DNA of 64,000 bases from Sphingobacteriales bacterium (GCA_004144185.1 SEFP01000004.1:1-64000); one strand, 5' to 3'; shown: positions 10,821 through 21,154, counted from the stretch's first letter. Translations and numbers: made by a program. The notes: generated from the sequence alone by a model not told the origin.

Positions 10821-11381
10821 CTATTGTCCGGATGCCGCGTTGTAGTTGAGACCGCTTTCGGCTACGAGCGTCAGTAATTTGTCGGCGCCGTACTCTTCTT
10901 TCAAAGAGGCATCGAGCAATCCAACGATATCGTTGTGACCCAGCATCTTGGCCAGTTGCATCAGACCGCCGTAGGAAGCAATTTCCTGGTGCTCTACTTT
11001 CTGGGCAGATAAGACGAGGACTACATCCCGGAGCGTGCTGCCAGCCGGCGTTTGCTCGATCTGGGCGTTTCCTTCCTGCAACAGGGTTTCCATCACCTTG
11101 CAGGTTTTCGTTCCGGAAGCAGCGCCTACCAGTTGAAGGGCTTTTTCGAGCCGTTCAATGTGCATGGTCGTCTCGCCCAGATGCTTGCCCAGGCCTTCCC
11201 GCAGGGCCGGATGCGTGGCTTTCTGCTGCAAGGCAGGCAGGGCACTGGCAATCTGTTGCTCGGCACTGTGCATCTCCTGTAGGCAGCTTATAAGGACGTC
11301 CTGAAGCGGAGACAGGCTGCTTTGCTCAGGGCTGATAGGAGCGGTTTTGGATACGCGGGCGTTTTCGGTAATTGGTGACAT
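10821..11381 (-). CDS. Ferritin-like DUF892 (YciE/YciF) protein
   Basis: LQDVLISCLQEMHSAEQQIASALPALQQKA...KVEHQEIASYGGL. Confidence 0.85.
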   Translation of the reverse strand: MSPITENARVSKTAPISPEQSSLSPLQDVLISCLQEMHSAEQQIASALPALQQKATHPALREGLGKHLGETTMHIERLEKALQLVGAASGTKTCKVMETLLQEGNAQIEQTPAGSTLRDVVLVLSAQKVEHQEIASYGGLMQLAKMLGHNDIVGLLDASLKEEYGADKLLTLVAESGLNYNAASGQ

Positions 11382-11512
11382 AGGGAATAAGGTTTTAGGG
11401 ACTCAGAACAGAACCAAAATCGTTCCAATTGAATGAGTTGTATTTAAACATTCGCAATAATATCTGGAACTGAAATGGTTGCCTGTAATTTCGGCCCCGC
11501 TTTCCTTTCCTA

Positions 11513-14500
11513 ATGACCAGCAATAAAATTATCAATAACCGGGTGTATATCGGGTCTGCTCTGGCAGTCCTCATTACTCTTATTACGGGCATCTTGTCCT
11601 ATCAGGCATTGAACCGGCAAACGGGCGATGCCGAGATTACCCGACATACGTATCAGGTGCTGAATGAACTGAAGCAGACTGAATCCATTATCGTGCGGAT
11701 GGCCAACAGCCGCGCCGCCTACCGGTCTACCAAAGACAAGAGCACACTCAAGTCATATTATGCGATCAGTCCGGAACTGCAATCCAATCTGGAAACTATT
11801 CAGAAGTTGCTGAATGACAATCCAAAGCAACTGACGAATCTGGTTACGTTGCGCGATGAGATCGCTAACCTGCAAAGCTTCTGGCGGCTTCTGAATACAG
11901 ATGATACCTTCCGGTTTACGCTGGAAGGCAACAGCCTGATTACCCGCCAGGAAACTACTCACATTGCAGCGGTGATGAAGGTGATCGACGTCATGGAAAG
12001 CATTGAACAGAATCTGCTTCAAAACCGGCTTTCCAGCACTGATAAGGCTATTCGTAGCACGGTTAACCAATTGCTGGTAGGTACATTGCTGGCCATGCTG
12101 ATTGTAAGCGTCATTGCTTATCTGATGTTGCGGGAATTGCAAATCCGGCGCCAGAAAGAAAGCGAGGTCGAAGCCAGTCTGGTTGAAATTCAGCGGATTC
12201 ATGACGTATCTGAACATCAGAACTGGTTGCTGCAGGGTACACAGGTCATCAACGAAGCCATTCTGGGACTGGATAACATGGAGCAGACGGGTCGTAAAGT
12301 CGTACAGGCGTATACGTCCTACATGAGTCTGGCCGGAGGCGCGATTCACCTGGCCGACGAATTTGGGGGGCTTGAGAAAACAGTGGTTTCCGGAATTGAA
12401 GCGGGGACAGACAAGCAATACGGGCTGCAACTCGCGGTTATGACGGCTGAAACCGGTCGTCCGCACTTTGTCAATGAAGTGCCGGCCCACTACTGGCGGA
12501 TCGCTTCCGGAACCGGAGAGACAACGCCTGGTACCATTGGTTTATGGCCCGTCATTTTCAATGACGAGCTGATGGGCGTATTGGAGATTGCCGTTTTTGG
12601 CCAGTTCCGCGACCGCAAAATTGCCCTTATCCAATCCACCATTCCGGCAGTCGCTACAGCGTTGTTTGCCGCTCAATCGCGCGAAAAAACGGCCCGCTTG
12701 CTGGAGCAGATTCAGACGCAGAGTGAAGAACTGCTGAGTCAGCAGGAAGAGCTGCGGCAAACCAATGAAGAACTGCTGAACCAAACCGAATCGCTACAGG
12801 CGTCGGAAGAAGAACTGCGGCTGCAACAGGAAGAGCTTCGTCAGATCAATGACGAGTTGGAAGAGCGCAACAATGCGGTTGAAACCGCCCGGCTGGCCGT
12901 GCTGGAAAAAGCGCAGGAACTGGAAGTGACCAGCCGCTACAAGAGCGAGTTTCTGGCTAATATGAGCCACGAACTGCGCACACCGCTGAACAGTGTCCTG
13001 ATTCTGGCGAAACTGCTTCAGGAAAATGCCGCCCACAACCTGACCGATAAACAGGTGGAATATGCCGGTGTGATTCACAAATCCGGAAACGATCTTTTAA
13101 ATCTCATCAACGACATTCTGGACCTGTCGAAGATCGAAGCCGGAAAAACTGATTTTCTCTTTGAGCCGGTGCCGACCGAAAGCATTCTGCGGGATATCCG
13201 GGCTCCGTTTGAGGTCATTGCACAGGATAAAGGAGTTGCCTTCCGGACCACCATCACGCCGGATGCGCAGGAAACACTCCAGACCGATAAAGCACGACTG
13301 GAACAGATCCTTAAAAACCTGCTTTCCAACGCATTTAAATTCACACCCAAAGGCGGGCAGGTTACGTTCAATATTGAACGGCCGGTAAATGCCGCCGGGC
13401 AGCCCATCTCCGATTCAATTGCTTTTGTAGTGAAAGACACCGGAATCGGCATTCCGGAAGATAAACACCGGGTGATCTTTGAAGCCTTTAAGCAGGCCGA
13501 CGGTTCTACCAGCCGCAAGTACGGCGGTACCGGTCTGGGGCTTTCAATTTCGCGCGAACTGGCCCGTAAACTGGGGGGCGAAATCCATCTGAGCAGCGAG
13601 CCCGGCCACGGCAGTACGTTCTCGGTTGTGCTGCCTTTGGCAGGACCAGCCAACCGGGTACCGGAAATGCCGTTCGCCCTGTCGAAACCAACAAACGTGA
13701 TTCCGGATCCAACGGAAATCATGGAACAGAATCTACTGGAAGACGACCGCAACAACCTGCAGCCGGGCGATAAAACCATGCTGATTGTGGAAGATGATCC
13801 CCGGTTTGCGACCATTGTACGCGACTTCGCCCGTCAGCACCATTACAAAGCGGTGGTGGCGATCCAGGGAGACGAAGGCTTGTTATATGCCCGCCGGTAT
13901 CAGCCCAGTGCTATCATCCTGGATATGCAGCTGCCGGTCATCGACGGATGGTCGTTGCTTAAAATTTTGAAAGACGATCCAGAATTGCAGAAAATCCCCG
14001 TACACATCATCTCTGCCGCCGACGACGCGTCGCTGCATGTAAGTGGTGCGCTGGCGTTTGCCCGGAAACCGGTCGAGAAAGAAGATCTGGAAGGTGCGTT
14101 TCAGGTCATCGCCAATTATCTTAAATCCGACCTGCGCCAGGTGCTGGTCTTTGGCGAAGGTCACTTGCAGGAAGGGGTGTTGCAGATGCTGGGACATCAG
14201 CGTAAAATAAGTGTTCACTTTGAATACGTAAAGGATCTTCAGAAAGCAGTTTCACTGATTCAAACCGGCAATTATCAATGCCTGGTTGCCGATATGGGCG
14301 ATTGTGTAGCGCCTTGTATTGAAGATCTTCAGCAGTTGCGTGAAGCCGCTGGTGAGACCCCTGTTATGGTCTATCTCAACACCGATATTACCGCTACTGA
14401 CGAGATGCAGCTGAAAAAGAGTGCCGATGTGGTGATCCGGGAATCGCTGCAATCCAAAGAACGTCTGCTCGATGAACTGGAGCTGTTTCATTACAAAATG

Positions 14501-14932
14501 CAGCAGGCAACCCTCCAGTCTGAAAAACCAAGCGATGCCATTGCCTCTACCATTGCGCTCGAAGGCCGGAAAGTGTTGCTGGTCGATGATGATATGCGCA
14601 ACATCTTTTCGCTAACCAGTTTGCTGGAAGGGCAGGATATGGAGATTCTAACGGCGATGGACGGCAAAGAAGCACTGGAGAGGATGGACGCCCATCCAGA
14701 AGTGGAACTGGTGCTGATGGACATTATGATGCCGGAGATGGATGGCTACGAAGCTACCCGTCGCCTGCGCCTGGATAACCGCTTTAAACGGCTGCCGATC
14801 ATTGCCCTGACTGCCAAAGCCATGCTGGGCGACCGTGAAAAATGCCTGGAAGCGGGTGCCTCCGACTATATTACCAAGCCTGTTGATGGGGCACGGCTTT
14901 TATCTCTGATGCGGGTGTGGCTGACTAAATAA
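11513..14932 (+). CDS. Hybrid sensor histidine kinase / response regulator (CHASE3-like, GAF-like, signalling coiled coil, HisKA-HATPase, three receiver-like modules)
   Basis: MSHELRTPLNS H-box, NLLSNAFKFTP, DTGIGIPEDKH, GGTGLGLSIS; receiver modules near VEDDPRF and VDDDMRN. Confidence 0.93.
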   Translation: MTSNKIINNRVYIGSALAVLITLITGILSYQALNRQTGDAEITRHTYQVLNELKQTESIIVRMANSRAAYRSTKDKSTLKSYYAISPELQSNLETIQKLLNDNPKQLTNLVTLRDEIANLQSFWRLLNTDDTFRFTLEGNSLITRQETTHIAAVMKVIDVMESIEQNLLQNRLSSTDKAIRSTVNQLLVGTLLAMLIVSVIAYLMLRELQIRRQKESEVEASLVEIQRIHDVSEHQNWLLQGTQVINEAILGLDNMEQTGRKVVQAYTSYMSLAGGAIHLADEFGGLEKTVVSGIEAGTDKQYGLQLAVMTAETGRPHFVNEVPAHYWRIASGTGETTPGTIGLWPVIFNDELMGVLEIAVFGQFRDRKIALIQSTIPAVATALFAAQSREKTARLLEQIQTQSEELLSQQEELRQTNEELLNQTESLQASEEELRLQQEELRQINDELEERNNAVETARLAVLEKAQELEVTSRYKSEFLANMSHELRTPLNSVLILAKLLQENAAHNLTDKQVEYAGVIHKSGNDLLNLINDILDLSKIEAGKTDFLFEPVPTESILRDIRAPFEVIAQDKGVAFRTTITPDAQETLQTDKARLEQILKNLLSNAFKFTPKGGQVTFNIERPVNAAGQPISDSIAFVVKDTGIGIPEDKHRVIFEAFKQADGSTSRKYGGTGLGLSISRELARKLGGEIHLSSEPGHGSTFSVVLPLAGPANRVPEMPFALSKPTNVIPDPTEIMEQNLLEDDRNNLQPGDKTMLIVEDDPRFATIVRDFARQHHYKAVVAIQGDEGLLYARRYQPSAIILDMQLPVIDGWSLLKILKDDPELQKIPVHIISAADDASLHVSGALAFARKPVEKEDLEGAFQVIANYLKSDLRQVLVFGEGHLQEGVLQMLGHQRKISVHFEYVKDLQKAVSLIQTGNYQCLVADMGDCVAPCIEDLQQLREAAGETPVMVYLNTDITATDEMQLKKSADVVIRESLQSKERLLDELELFHYKMQQATLQSEKPSDAIASTIALEGRKVLLVDDDMRNIFSLTSLLEGQDMEILTAMDGKEALERMDAHPEVELVLMDIMMPEMDGYEATRRLRLDNRFKRLPIIALTAKAMLGDREKCLEAGASDYITKPVDGARLLSLMRVWLTK

Positions 14933-14972
14933 AACAACAAACTCAAATTGAGTCCGGCTTCCATCAGGTAAA

Positions 14973-15785
14973 ATGAATTTTTCGGGTGTACAGGTAGCCG
15001 CGTTTTTAAAACAGGTCAACGAGCAGTGGGGCTATGATTTTTCGGACTATGCCGAAGCCTCCCTGCAACGCCGGCTGCAACGCTGTATGGACCTGGCGCA
15101 TGTATCGTCGCTGGAAGATCTGGGACGCCGCATTTTCACCGACCGCAAAGCCTTTGACTGGTTCCTGTCACATTTTACGGTGAATGTGACCGAGATGTTC
15201 CGCGATCCGGATTTCTACGCCTGTCTTCGCACCCAGATCTTACCGGTATTGGAAACCTTTCCCAATATCAATATCTGGCATGCCGGTTGCTCCAGTGGAG
15301 AGGAAGTGTATTCACTGGCCATTCTGTTGCACGAACACAACCTGTTGTCCCGCTGCCGCATTTACGCAACCGATCTCAATCCGGCCAATCTGGAGAAGGC
15401 ACGGGCGGGTATCATACCGGTAGCAATGCTCAAAGAGTATATCCATAATTACCGGCAAAGCGGAGGCATCGGGGAATTCAGTCAGTATTATACCGCCCGC
15501 TACGGAAATGCCATCTTTAGCAAAGAACTCCGCGACCGGATTACCTTTCTGCAGCACAATCTGGTGGCAGATGGCGTCTTCAACGAATTTCAACTGATTC
15601 TGTGCCGCAATGTCTTTATTTACTTCAACCGGGCACTCCAGGAAAAAGTACTGGAGCTGTTTGTAGAAAGCTTGAGCCCACTCGGATACTTGGCTCTTGG
15701 TACGAAAGAAGCGATCATGGCTCCGAATGTGCAGCGCAGGTTTGAAACGGTATCCAAGCTTAAAATCTTCCGGAAAAAATACTGA
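14973..15785 (+). CDS. cheR: CheR-type protein-glutamate methyltransferase
   Basis: NIWHAGCSSGEEVYSLAILL, YATDLNP, LILCRNVFIYF. Confidence 0.92.
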   Translation: MNFSGVQVAAFLKQVNEQWGYDFSDYAEASLQRRLQRCMDLAHVSSLEDLGRRIFTDRKAFDWFLSHFTVNVTEMFRDPDFYACLRTQILPVLETFPNINIWHAGCSSGEEVYSLAILLHEHNLLSRCRIYATDLNPANLEKARAGIIPVAMLKEYIHNYRQSGGIGEFSQYYTARYGNAIFSKELRDRITFLQHNLVADGVFNEFQLILCRNVFIYFNRALQEKVLELFVESLSPLGYLALGTKEAIMAPNVQRRFETVSKLKIFRKKY

Positions 15786-15790
15786 CCTGT

Positions 15791-16372
15791 ATGGCTTCAG
15801 AAACGTTGAAACTGATTATTATCGGCGGTTCGGCGGGGTCTATTCCGCCGTTGATGAAACTGCTTAAATGCCTTCCGGAAGATTTTAACGCAACGCTGAT
15901 TCTGGTCTTGCACCGGCAACGGAATACCGTCAGCAACCTGGCCCAGATCTTATCTCAGAAACTGAGCCGGCCTGTAATCGAACCGGATGATAAAGAAAAA
16001 TTGCAACCGGGCCGGATTTACCTGGCACCGCAGAACTATCATCTGCTGGTGGAACGCACCGGTACGGTGGCCCTGGAATACAGCGAACTGGTACGGTTTA
16101 GCCGACCCAGCATTGATGTAACGCTGGAAAGTGCGGCTGAGCTGGAACACACGGCCCGACTGGGAATCATTCTCAGTGGTGCGAATGCAGATGGAACCAA
16201 AGGACTTGAAAAACTACTGGCGGCCGGCGGGAAAGGGTGGGTACAGGCGCCCGAGACTGCTGCCTACGCAGTGATGCCCGAAGAAGCCCAACTGGCCAAT
16301 CCGACTGCTGAAGCCCTTTCGGTCGAAGCGATGTGTGGCCGGTTCAACACCTTTATTCACACTCATGACTGA
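15791..16372 (+). CDS. cheB: CheB-type methylesterase, catalytic domain only
   Basis: IIGGSAGSIPPL, PGRIYLAPQNYHLLV, ILSGANADGTKG. Confidence 0.9.
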   Translation: MASETLKLIIIGGSAGSIPPLMKLLKCLPEDFNATLILVLHRQRNTVSNLAQILSQKLSRPVIEPDDKEKLQPGRIYLAPQNYHLLVERTGTVALEYSELVRFSRPSIDVTLESAAELEHTARLGIILSGANADGTKGLEKLLAAGGKGWVQAPETAAYAVMPEEAQLANPTAEALSVEAMCGRFNTFIHTHD

Positions 16373-16754
16373 TTCTTTCAACGGAAAAACAATCCTGCTG
16401 GTCGATGATCGGCCGGAGAACTTACTAACGCTCGAGGCTTTGTTGAGTCCAACTGAACTGACACTGGTACGAGCTTATTCCGGAAATGAAGCCCTGAAAC
16501 TGATGTATCGGGGAGGGCAGGCCAATTGCATTCTGATGGATGTACAAATGCCGGATATGAATGGCTTTGAAACGGCTGCCCTGTTGCAACAAATTCCGCA
16601 TGCTGCGCTGATCCCGGTGGTGTTTATTACGGCCGATGACGGGCAGCGGGAGGTCGATGCAGAGTATCAAAAACAGCTTCCGGAACCCATATTTATGTAC
16701 AAGCCGATCGACCGGGATAACCTGATTCAGTTGCTGGCACGATTGCTCGCATAA
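16365..16754 (+). CDS. Stand-alone response regulator receiver
   Basis: ILLVDDRPENLLTLEALL, CILMDVQMPDMNGFE; ATG overlaps the cheB 3' end by 8 bp. Confidence 0.9.
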   Translation: MTDSFNGKTILLVDDRPENLLTLEALLSPTELTLVRAYSGNEALKLMYRGGQANCILMDVQMPDMNGFETAALLQQIPHAALIPVVFITADDGQREVDAEYQKQLPEPIFMYKPIDRDNLIQLLARLLA

Positions 16755-16758
16755 AAAA

Positions 16759-16784
16759 GCCTGATTCCGGAAGGGGAATCAGGC
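16759..16784 (-). terminator. Terminator for rpsT; the left arm and loop contain TTCCGGAA
   Basis: GCCTGATTCC-ggaagg-GGAATCAGGC with an A tract upstream (U tract on the minus strand). Confidence 0.85.
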
Positions 16785-16808
16785 TTGAAAAGTAGATAGG
16801 AGCCGTAC

Positions 16809-17078
16809 TTAAGCAGCAGTAGCAGTACCCAGCGCCTTAATACGCTTGGCCAGACCGCTCTTTAGGTTACCAGCTTTGTTCTTGTGAATGATATTGCGCT
16901 TGGCCAAACGATCGATCATGGAAACAACGGCAGACATACCAGCTTGCGCTTCGGTTTGATCCGTCAGCGTAAGGAGTTTACGGATGGCGTTACGGGTGGT
17001 TTTACCGTAATAACGGTTGCGCTCCCGGCGCTTGGCAGCCTGGCGAACGTCTTTCTTAGTTGCTTTATGATTTGCCAT
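16809..17078 (-). CDS. rpsT: 30S ribosomal protein S20
   Basis: [35 protein letters not shown]...[17 protein letters not shown]. Confidence 0.93.
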   Translation of the reverse strand: MANHKATKKDVRQAAKRRERNRYYGKTTRNAIRKLLTLTDQTEAQAGMSAVVSMIDRLAKRNIIHKNKAGNLKSGLAKRIKALGTATAA

Positions 17079-17173
17079 GGAAATGGTAAGATGCTAAAAT
17101 TGAAGAGCGCAAAAGTAGGCCGAAAAAGATGGATGGCCAAAAAAACATTGCACTATTAATCCGGAAAAGGCCT

Positions 17174-18292
17174 CTATGGGATGTTTTGAGCGAAAATCTG
17201 CCGCGAGGTACGGGTCAGAAGCTCTTTCTTGACAATAAACTCTTCCAGCTTGTCTTTCGGGATGCGCAGACTGTAATACGGCTCGGAATAGGCTTCGTAC
17301 AAGAACAAGTCATAATCCATGTTCCAGTCGGCCAGCAACTTGCGCTCAATGCCAAGTTCCTGACCCATGTATTCCAGGTTGATAGGTTCCGTGATGCGCA
17401 CAATCGCCATCCGCTCCAGTTCTTCCCGCGTAAACTGTGGTTTAGGTGGTTCCGATGCGGCAGCTACATCTGTATTCTCTTTTCCGGAAGGACTGATAAA
17501 CGAGAAGGTGGACGGAAACCCGCCACCAATCGCGTGATTCAGCTTTTCGAAAATAGAGGCCGTAGCTACAAACGCAAGTACGTGGCCCTGCGTTTCGCGC
17601 GCTAGGTATTTCCGGATCACCCAGAAGTTCTTACTGCCGGTACGGGCAATCGCACTTTCGACCGGTACATGGCCACAGTTATACGCCGCTACGACCAGCA
17701 GCCAGTCGTGGAAACGGGCATACAACTGATTGAGATACTTGGCGGCGGCCTGTGTGGAACGGCTCCAGTCGGTCCGGTCATCGCGCTTTTCGTTGACCGT
17801 TAGTCCCATATCGCGGGCTGTCTGCTCCATAAACTGCCAGGGACCTACGGCACCTACCGGGCTGATCGCGTTGTTGTTCAGCGCCGATTCAATCACCGCT
17901 AGGTATTTCAGTTCCTTTGGAATTGAATGGGTTTGCAGCACTTTCTCAATCGGCTTGAACCGGGCCTTGGAGCGGGATTTAATCGCTGCCAGCGATTTGG
18001 AGTGTGCGTTGAAATACGACCGCGCAAACGTCGCCACGTAGTCGTTCATCGAACCGAAATACGTTTTGTTGCCGGCCAGCGGTACAAACATTCTTCCGGA
18101 AGAAACCACACCTCCTTCCGGAAGTGCAGGGGTTATTTTAATGTTGCTTAGTGCTTTAGGAAGCGCAACGGAATCCGTCCGTCCAATCAGCGATTCGGCC
18201 AACTTGCCGGTGGTAGCAGTGCTACGCGGCTGGGCCAGAACAGAAAAAGGCAGGGAAGCAAAGGCAGCAAACCAGAAGGCTTTCAGCTTCAT
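17174..18292 (-). CDS. Lytic transglycosylase (SLT domain, MltD-like)
   Basis: GIPKELKYLAVIESALNNNAISPVGAVGPWQFMEQTARDMGL-type motif, LLVVAAYNCG. Confidence 0.9.
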   Translation of the reverse strand: MKLKAFWFAAFASLPFSVLAQPRSTATTGKLAESLIGRTDSVALPKALSNIKITPALPEGGVVSSGRMFVPLAGNKTYFGSMNDYVATFARSYFNAHSKSLAAIKSRSKARFKPIEKVLQTHSIPKELKYLAVIESALNNNAISPVGAVGPWQFMEQTARDMGLTVNEKRDDRTDWSRSTQAAAKYLNQLYARFHDWLLVVAAYNCGHVPVESAIARTGSKNFWVIRKYLARETQGHVLAFVATASIFEKLNHAIGGGFPSTFSFISPSGKENTDVAAASEPPKPQFTREELERMAIVRITEPINLEYMGQELGIERKLLADWNMDYDLFLYEAYSEPYYSLRIPKDKLEEFIVKKELLTRTSRQIFAQNIP

Positions 18293-18424
18293 GCAAAAAG
18301 AAGGGGTTTTTTACAAAAAGAAGAAACGGTGCATAGGCAGGTGACGTTTTGAAAACAAGCGTCAGCCGGGAGTTGAAAACGATTCAGCATTCTGAATCAT
18401 CTCAAAAGGTCGGATCAATCCGGA

Positions 18425-18709
18425 TTACGGATTGTTCGAAACGATCGTAGGCTCTCCCGGAGTCGGGCTGGTAGGAGTGGTTGATGTAACCGTTTGGTTC
18501 GCCTCAGACTTCTTCATGCCGGCTTCGATTTCAGTTTTGACACCTTCCTTGGCATCATTGAATTCACGGATGCCTTTGCCGAGGCCACGGGCGAGTTCCG
18601 GAATTTTACGGCCACCGAACAGCACGATAATAGCGATCAGAATGATGAACCACTCACCACCGCTGGGCATAGACAGAAATGGAAGAAGGAAGATGCTTGC
18701 AAAAGTCAT
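18425..18709 (-). CDS. tatA: Sec-independent translocase TatA/TatE-like
   Basis: WFIILIAIIVLFGGRKIPELARGLGKGIREF. Confidence 0.9.
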   Translation of the reverse strand: MTFASIFLLPFLSMPSGGEWFIILIAIIVLFGGRKIPELARGLGKGIREFNDAKEGVKTEIEAGMKKSEANQTVTSTTPTSPTPGEPTIVSNNP

Positions 18710-18829
18710 AAGACAGGATTTTAGCGAAAACGCTTTGAACAAATTTAGCGAAAAGAAATGGACTGCATTCAAAAACCTTCCGGCTTCCGGCAGATATTAA
18801 CAACTACGAGATAACCGGTAAAAAGGTTT

Positions 18830-19930
18830 CTAAGAAGCGCCGTTCAGTCCCTTGCGAAGCTGTGAGGTCATGCCGCTGGTGTAGATTTCCCAGCGCTCCA
18901 AAACCTGCTGGATATCATTTGGAACAGGGGCTTCAAAGGCCATCCGTTCGCCGGTGGCCGGATGGATAAAGCCTAATTCACGGGCATGAAGCGCCTGGCG
19001 GGGCAATAGCTCAAAGCAGTTCTCTACAAACTGCTTGTACTTCGTGAAAACGGTTCCCTTTACGATATGATTGCCGCCATAGGTCGCATCATTAAACAAG
19101 GGGTGACCAATTGATTTCATGTGAACACGGATCTGGTGGGTCCGACCGGTTTCCAGGCGCATTTCAGCCAATGTGACGTAGTGAAAGCGACGCAGTACCG
19201 TATAATGGGTAATGGCTTCTTTACTGCCATGATCGCCATCCGGAAATACGTTCATGATCTTCCGGTACCGCAGGTCGCGGGCAACCGGTACGTTGATAGT
19301 GCCGCTGTCTTCCGGAAGATCGCCCCAGACTAGTGCAATGTAGCGGCGGTGAACGGTATGGGCTTTAAACTGTGCCGCCAGTTTGGTCATCGCCTCCGGG
19401 GTCTTGGCAATCAGCAGCAGTCCGCTGGTATCCTTGTCAATCCGGTGCACGAGGCCTACACGGGGCAGGTCTTCGGTGTCGAGGGCTTCGGCGCCCAGAT
19501 AGAACGCAAGACCATTGATCAGGGTTCCTTCGTAGTTGCCGCAACCCGGATGCACCACCATACCGGCAGGTTTGTTGACGACCAGCAGATGTGCATCTTC
19601 ATAGACGATATCCAGTGGCATTTCTTGGGCAATGACTTCGCTGCTCTCCGGCTTACGGGTATCATACACCAGCACTTCATCTCCGGGCCGCACCTTGTAA
19701 TTGGCTTTTATCGGTTCGCCGTTGACCAGAACCATTTCGTCTTCTACCGCCTGTTGAATCTTGCTGCGCGTGGCGCCTTCAATCCGGTTGTGCAGAAATT
19801 TATCGATCCGGAGCAGTTCCTGGCCTTTATCCACAGTCAGCCGCAGCCGTTCGCGCAACACGGGCGCATCGGTACCGGATTCTTCTTCCGGATCGTCAAA
19901 ATCTTCGGTATCTGCTACAAATTGCGCCAT
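18830..19930 (-). CDS. RluA-family pseudouridine synthase
   Basis: S4-like N-terminus, VGLVHRIDKDTSGLLLIAKT, LETGRTHQIRVHM. Confidence 0.92.
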   Translation of the reverse strand: MAQFVADTEDFDDPEEESGTDAPVLRERLRLTVDKGQELLRIDKFLHNRIEGATRSKIQQAVEDEMVLVNGEPIKANYKVRPGDEVLVYDTRKPESSEVIAQEMPLDIVYEDAHLLVVNKPAGMVVHPGCGNYEGTLINGLAFYLGAEALDTEDLPRVGLVHRIDKDTSGLLLIAKTPEAMTKLAAQFKAHTVHRRYIALVWGDLPEDSGTINVPVARDLRYRKIMNVFPDGDHGSKEAITHYTVLRRFHYVTLAEMRLETGRTHQIRVHMKSIGHPLFNDATYGGNHIVKGTVFTKYKQFVENCFELLPRQALHARELGFIHPATGERMAFEAPVPNDIQQVLERWEIYTSGMTSQLRKGLNGAS

Positions 19931-19963
19931 AAAAAATAGTCCTGTTAAGGGCGCAAAAGTACG

Positions 19964-20869
19964 TCAATGCACTGCCCATCGGCGAATGCCTTCGGCCGTC
20001 AGTGTGTTATAGCTCACCCGGCGTTCAATAATTCCGTTATTAACATAATAAACCGACGGCACCCATTTGCCTGCCAGCATTACAAATACCTCCTGATCGG
20101 GCTCGTACAGCACCGGTACATTGGTAGCTTTCGTGTCCTGGAAAAAACCTAGTGCTTCTTCTTTCGAACCGTTTAAAACCATGGTCAGTGGTAGGGTAGG
20201 GTCTTTCCGGAAAAACGCACTGAATTTCTGTGCGGCGTGGCGGCAGTGCGGGCATCCCAGACTTAAGAAGGCAACGACCTGCTTGCCGTGCCTCAGATCG
20301 AGGGAAGAATCCTGCAACAGGGTCAGCTGCATCGGCTCCCGATGCCGGTATGACGGCAGCACCATAAGAGGCACTACCGTCATACCGGCAATCAGTAAAC
20401 CTCCGATCCATAACCGGCGCTGCCACTCCTTCCAGTCCGGAAGTTTATACAGCACCACCACCCCCAGCAGCATCGCTGCGTTTTTAAGCAGCGCAGGCAG
20501 TGGCTTCATTGGCAGCAAATCGCCAAAACAGCCACAATCGCCGGCGTTGCCTTGCTGAACAAGCAGGTACATCAGGTATCCGGAAAAAAACAGCAACAGC
20601 CCTGTGGCCACCGGCAGCGCCAACCGGCGTACCGCAACCCGCAGCAGCAGCAGGAATCCAACTGCGGCTTCAAGGCCGACCAGCAGCCGGGCCAGTACTG
20701 CGGCAGCGCTATCGCTCCGGATACCAGCATCCAGAATCGCCCATGAAAAGGAATCGATGCTTTGAAACTTGCCAAAGGCTGAAAGCAAAAAAGCAGCGCC
20801 GAGCACCCAAAGGAGCACAGCAGCTGCTACAGAACTAGCTGAAAAACGAAAGAAAGGACGCCGCATCAT
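19964..20869 (-). CDS. DoxX/MauE-like membrane protein fused to a thioredoxin-like domain
   Basis: MauE-like CGCFGDLLPMK segment and C-terminal SLGCPHCRHAAQKF. Confidence 0.75.
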   Translation of the reverse strand: MMRRPFFRFSASSVAAAVLLWVLGAAFLLSAFGKFQSIDSFSWAILDAGIRSDSAAAVLARLLVGLEAAVGFLLLLRVAVRRLALPVATGLLLFFSGYLMYLLVQQGNAGDCGCFGDLLPMKPLPALLKNAAMLLGVVVLYKLPDWKEWQRRLWIGGLLIAGMTVVPLMVLPSYRHREPMQLTLLQDSSLDLRHGKQVVAFLSLGCPHCRHAAQKFSAFFRKDPTLPLTMVLNGSKEEALGFFQDTKATNVPVLYEPDQEVFVMLAGKWVPSVYYVNNGIIERRVSYNTLTAEGIRRWAVH

Positions 20870-20908
20870 TAGAGGAACGAAAGTATTCCGGAAGCGGCAA
20901 ATAAATGT

Positions 20909-21154
20909 CTAGTACAGATCGCAGGTTTCGGTGGTGGTAATGCCTCCGGATGTGGTAGGCGCTACCGAATTTCCCTGACAGATGTCGCGGGCTTTGCTTC
21001 TGGCATCCCGGATCGGATACTCACGACGGCTGCTGTCGGGAAGTCCAGCCTGACCAGTATACTTGATGGTGCACTGGCAGGTATACTCCCGCACGCAAGA
21101 GGTGGCCGACAGCAAAAGAAAGGACGCGAACAGCGGAAAAGTAAAGCGTTTCAT
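20909..21154 (-). CDS. Small hypothetical lipoprotein
   Basis: MKRFTFPLFASFLLLSATSC lipobox. Confidence 0.6.
   Translation of the reverse strand: MKRFTFPLFASFLLLSATSCVREYTCQCTIKYTGQAGLPDSSRREYPIRDARSKARDICQGNSVAPTTSGGITTTETCDLY

Noticed and set aside
13075-13815. Long antisense ORFs (e.g. 13075..13815 -, 11753..12490 -, 46502..47209 -)
   Set aside because: They lie opposite well-supported genes and lack recognisable protein features; explained by codon composition.
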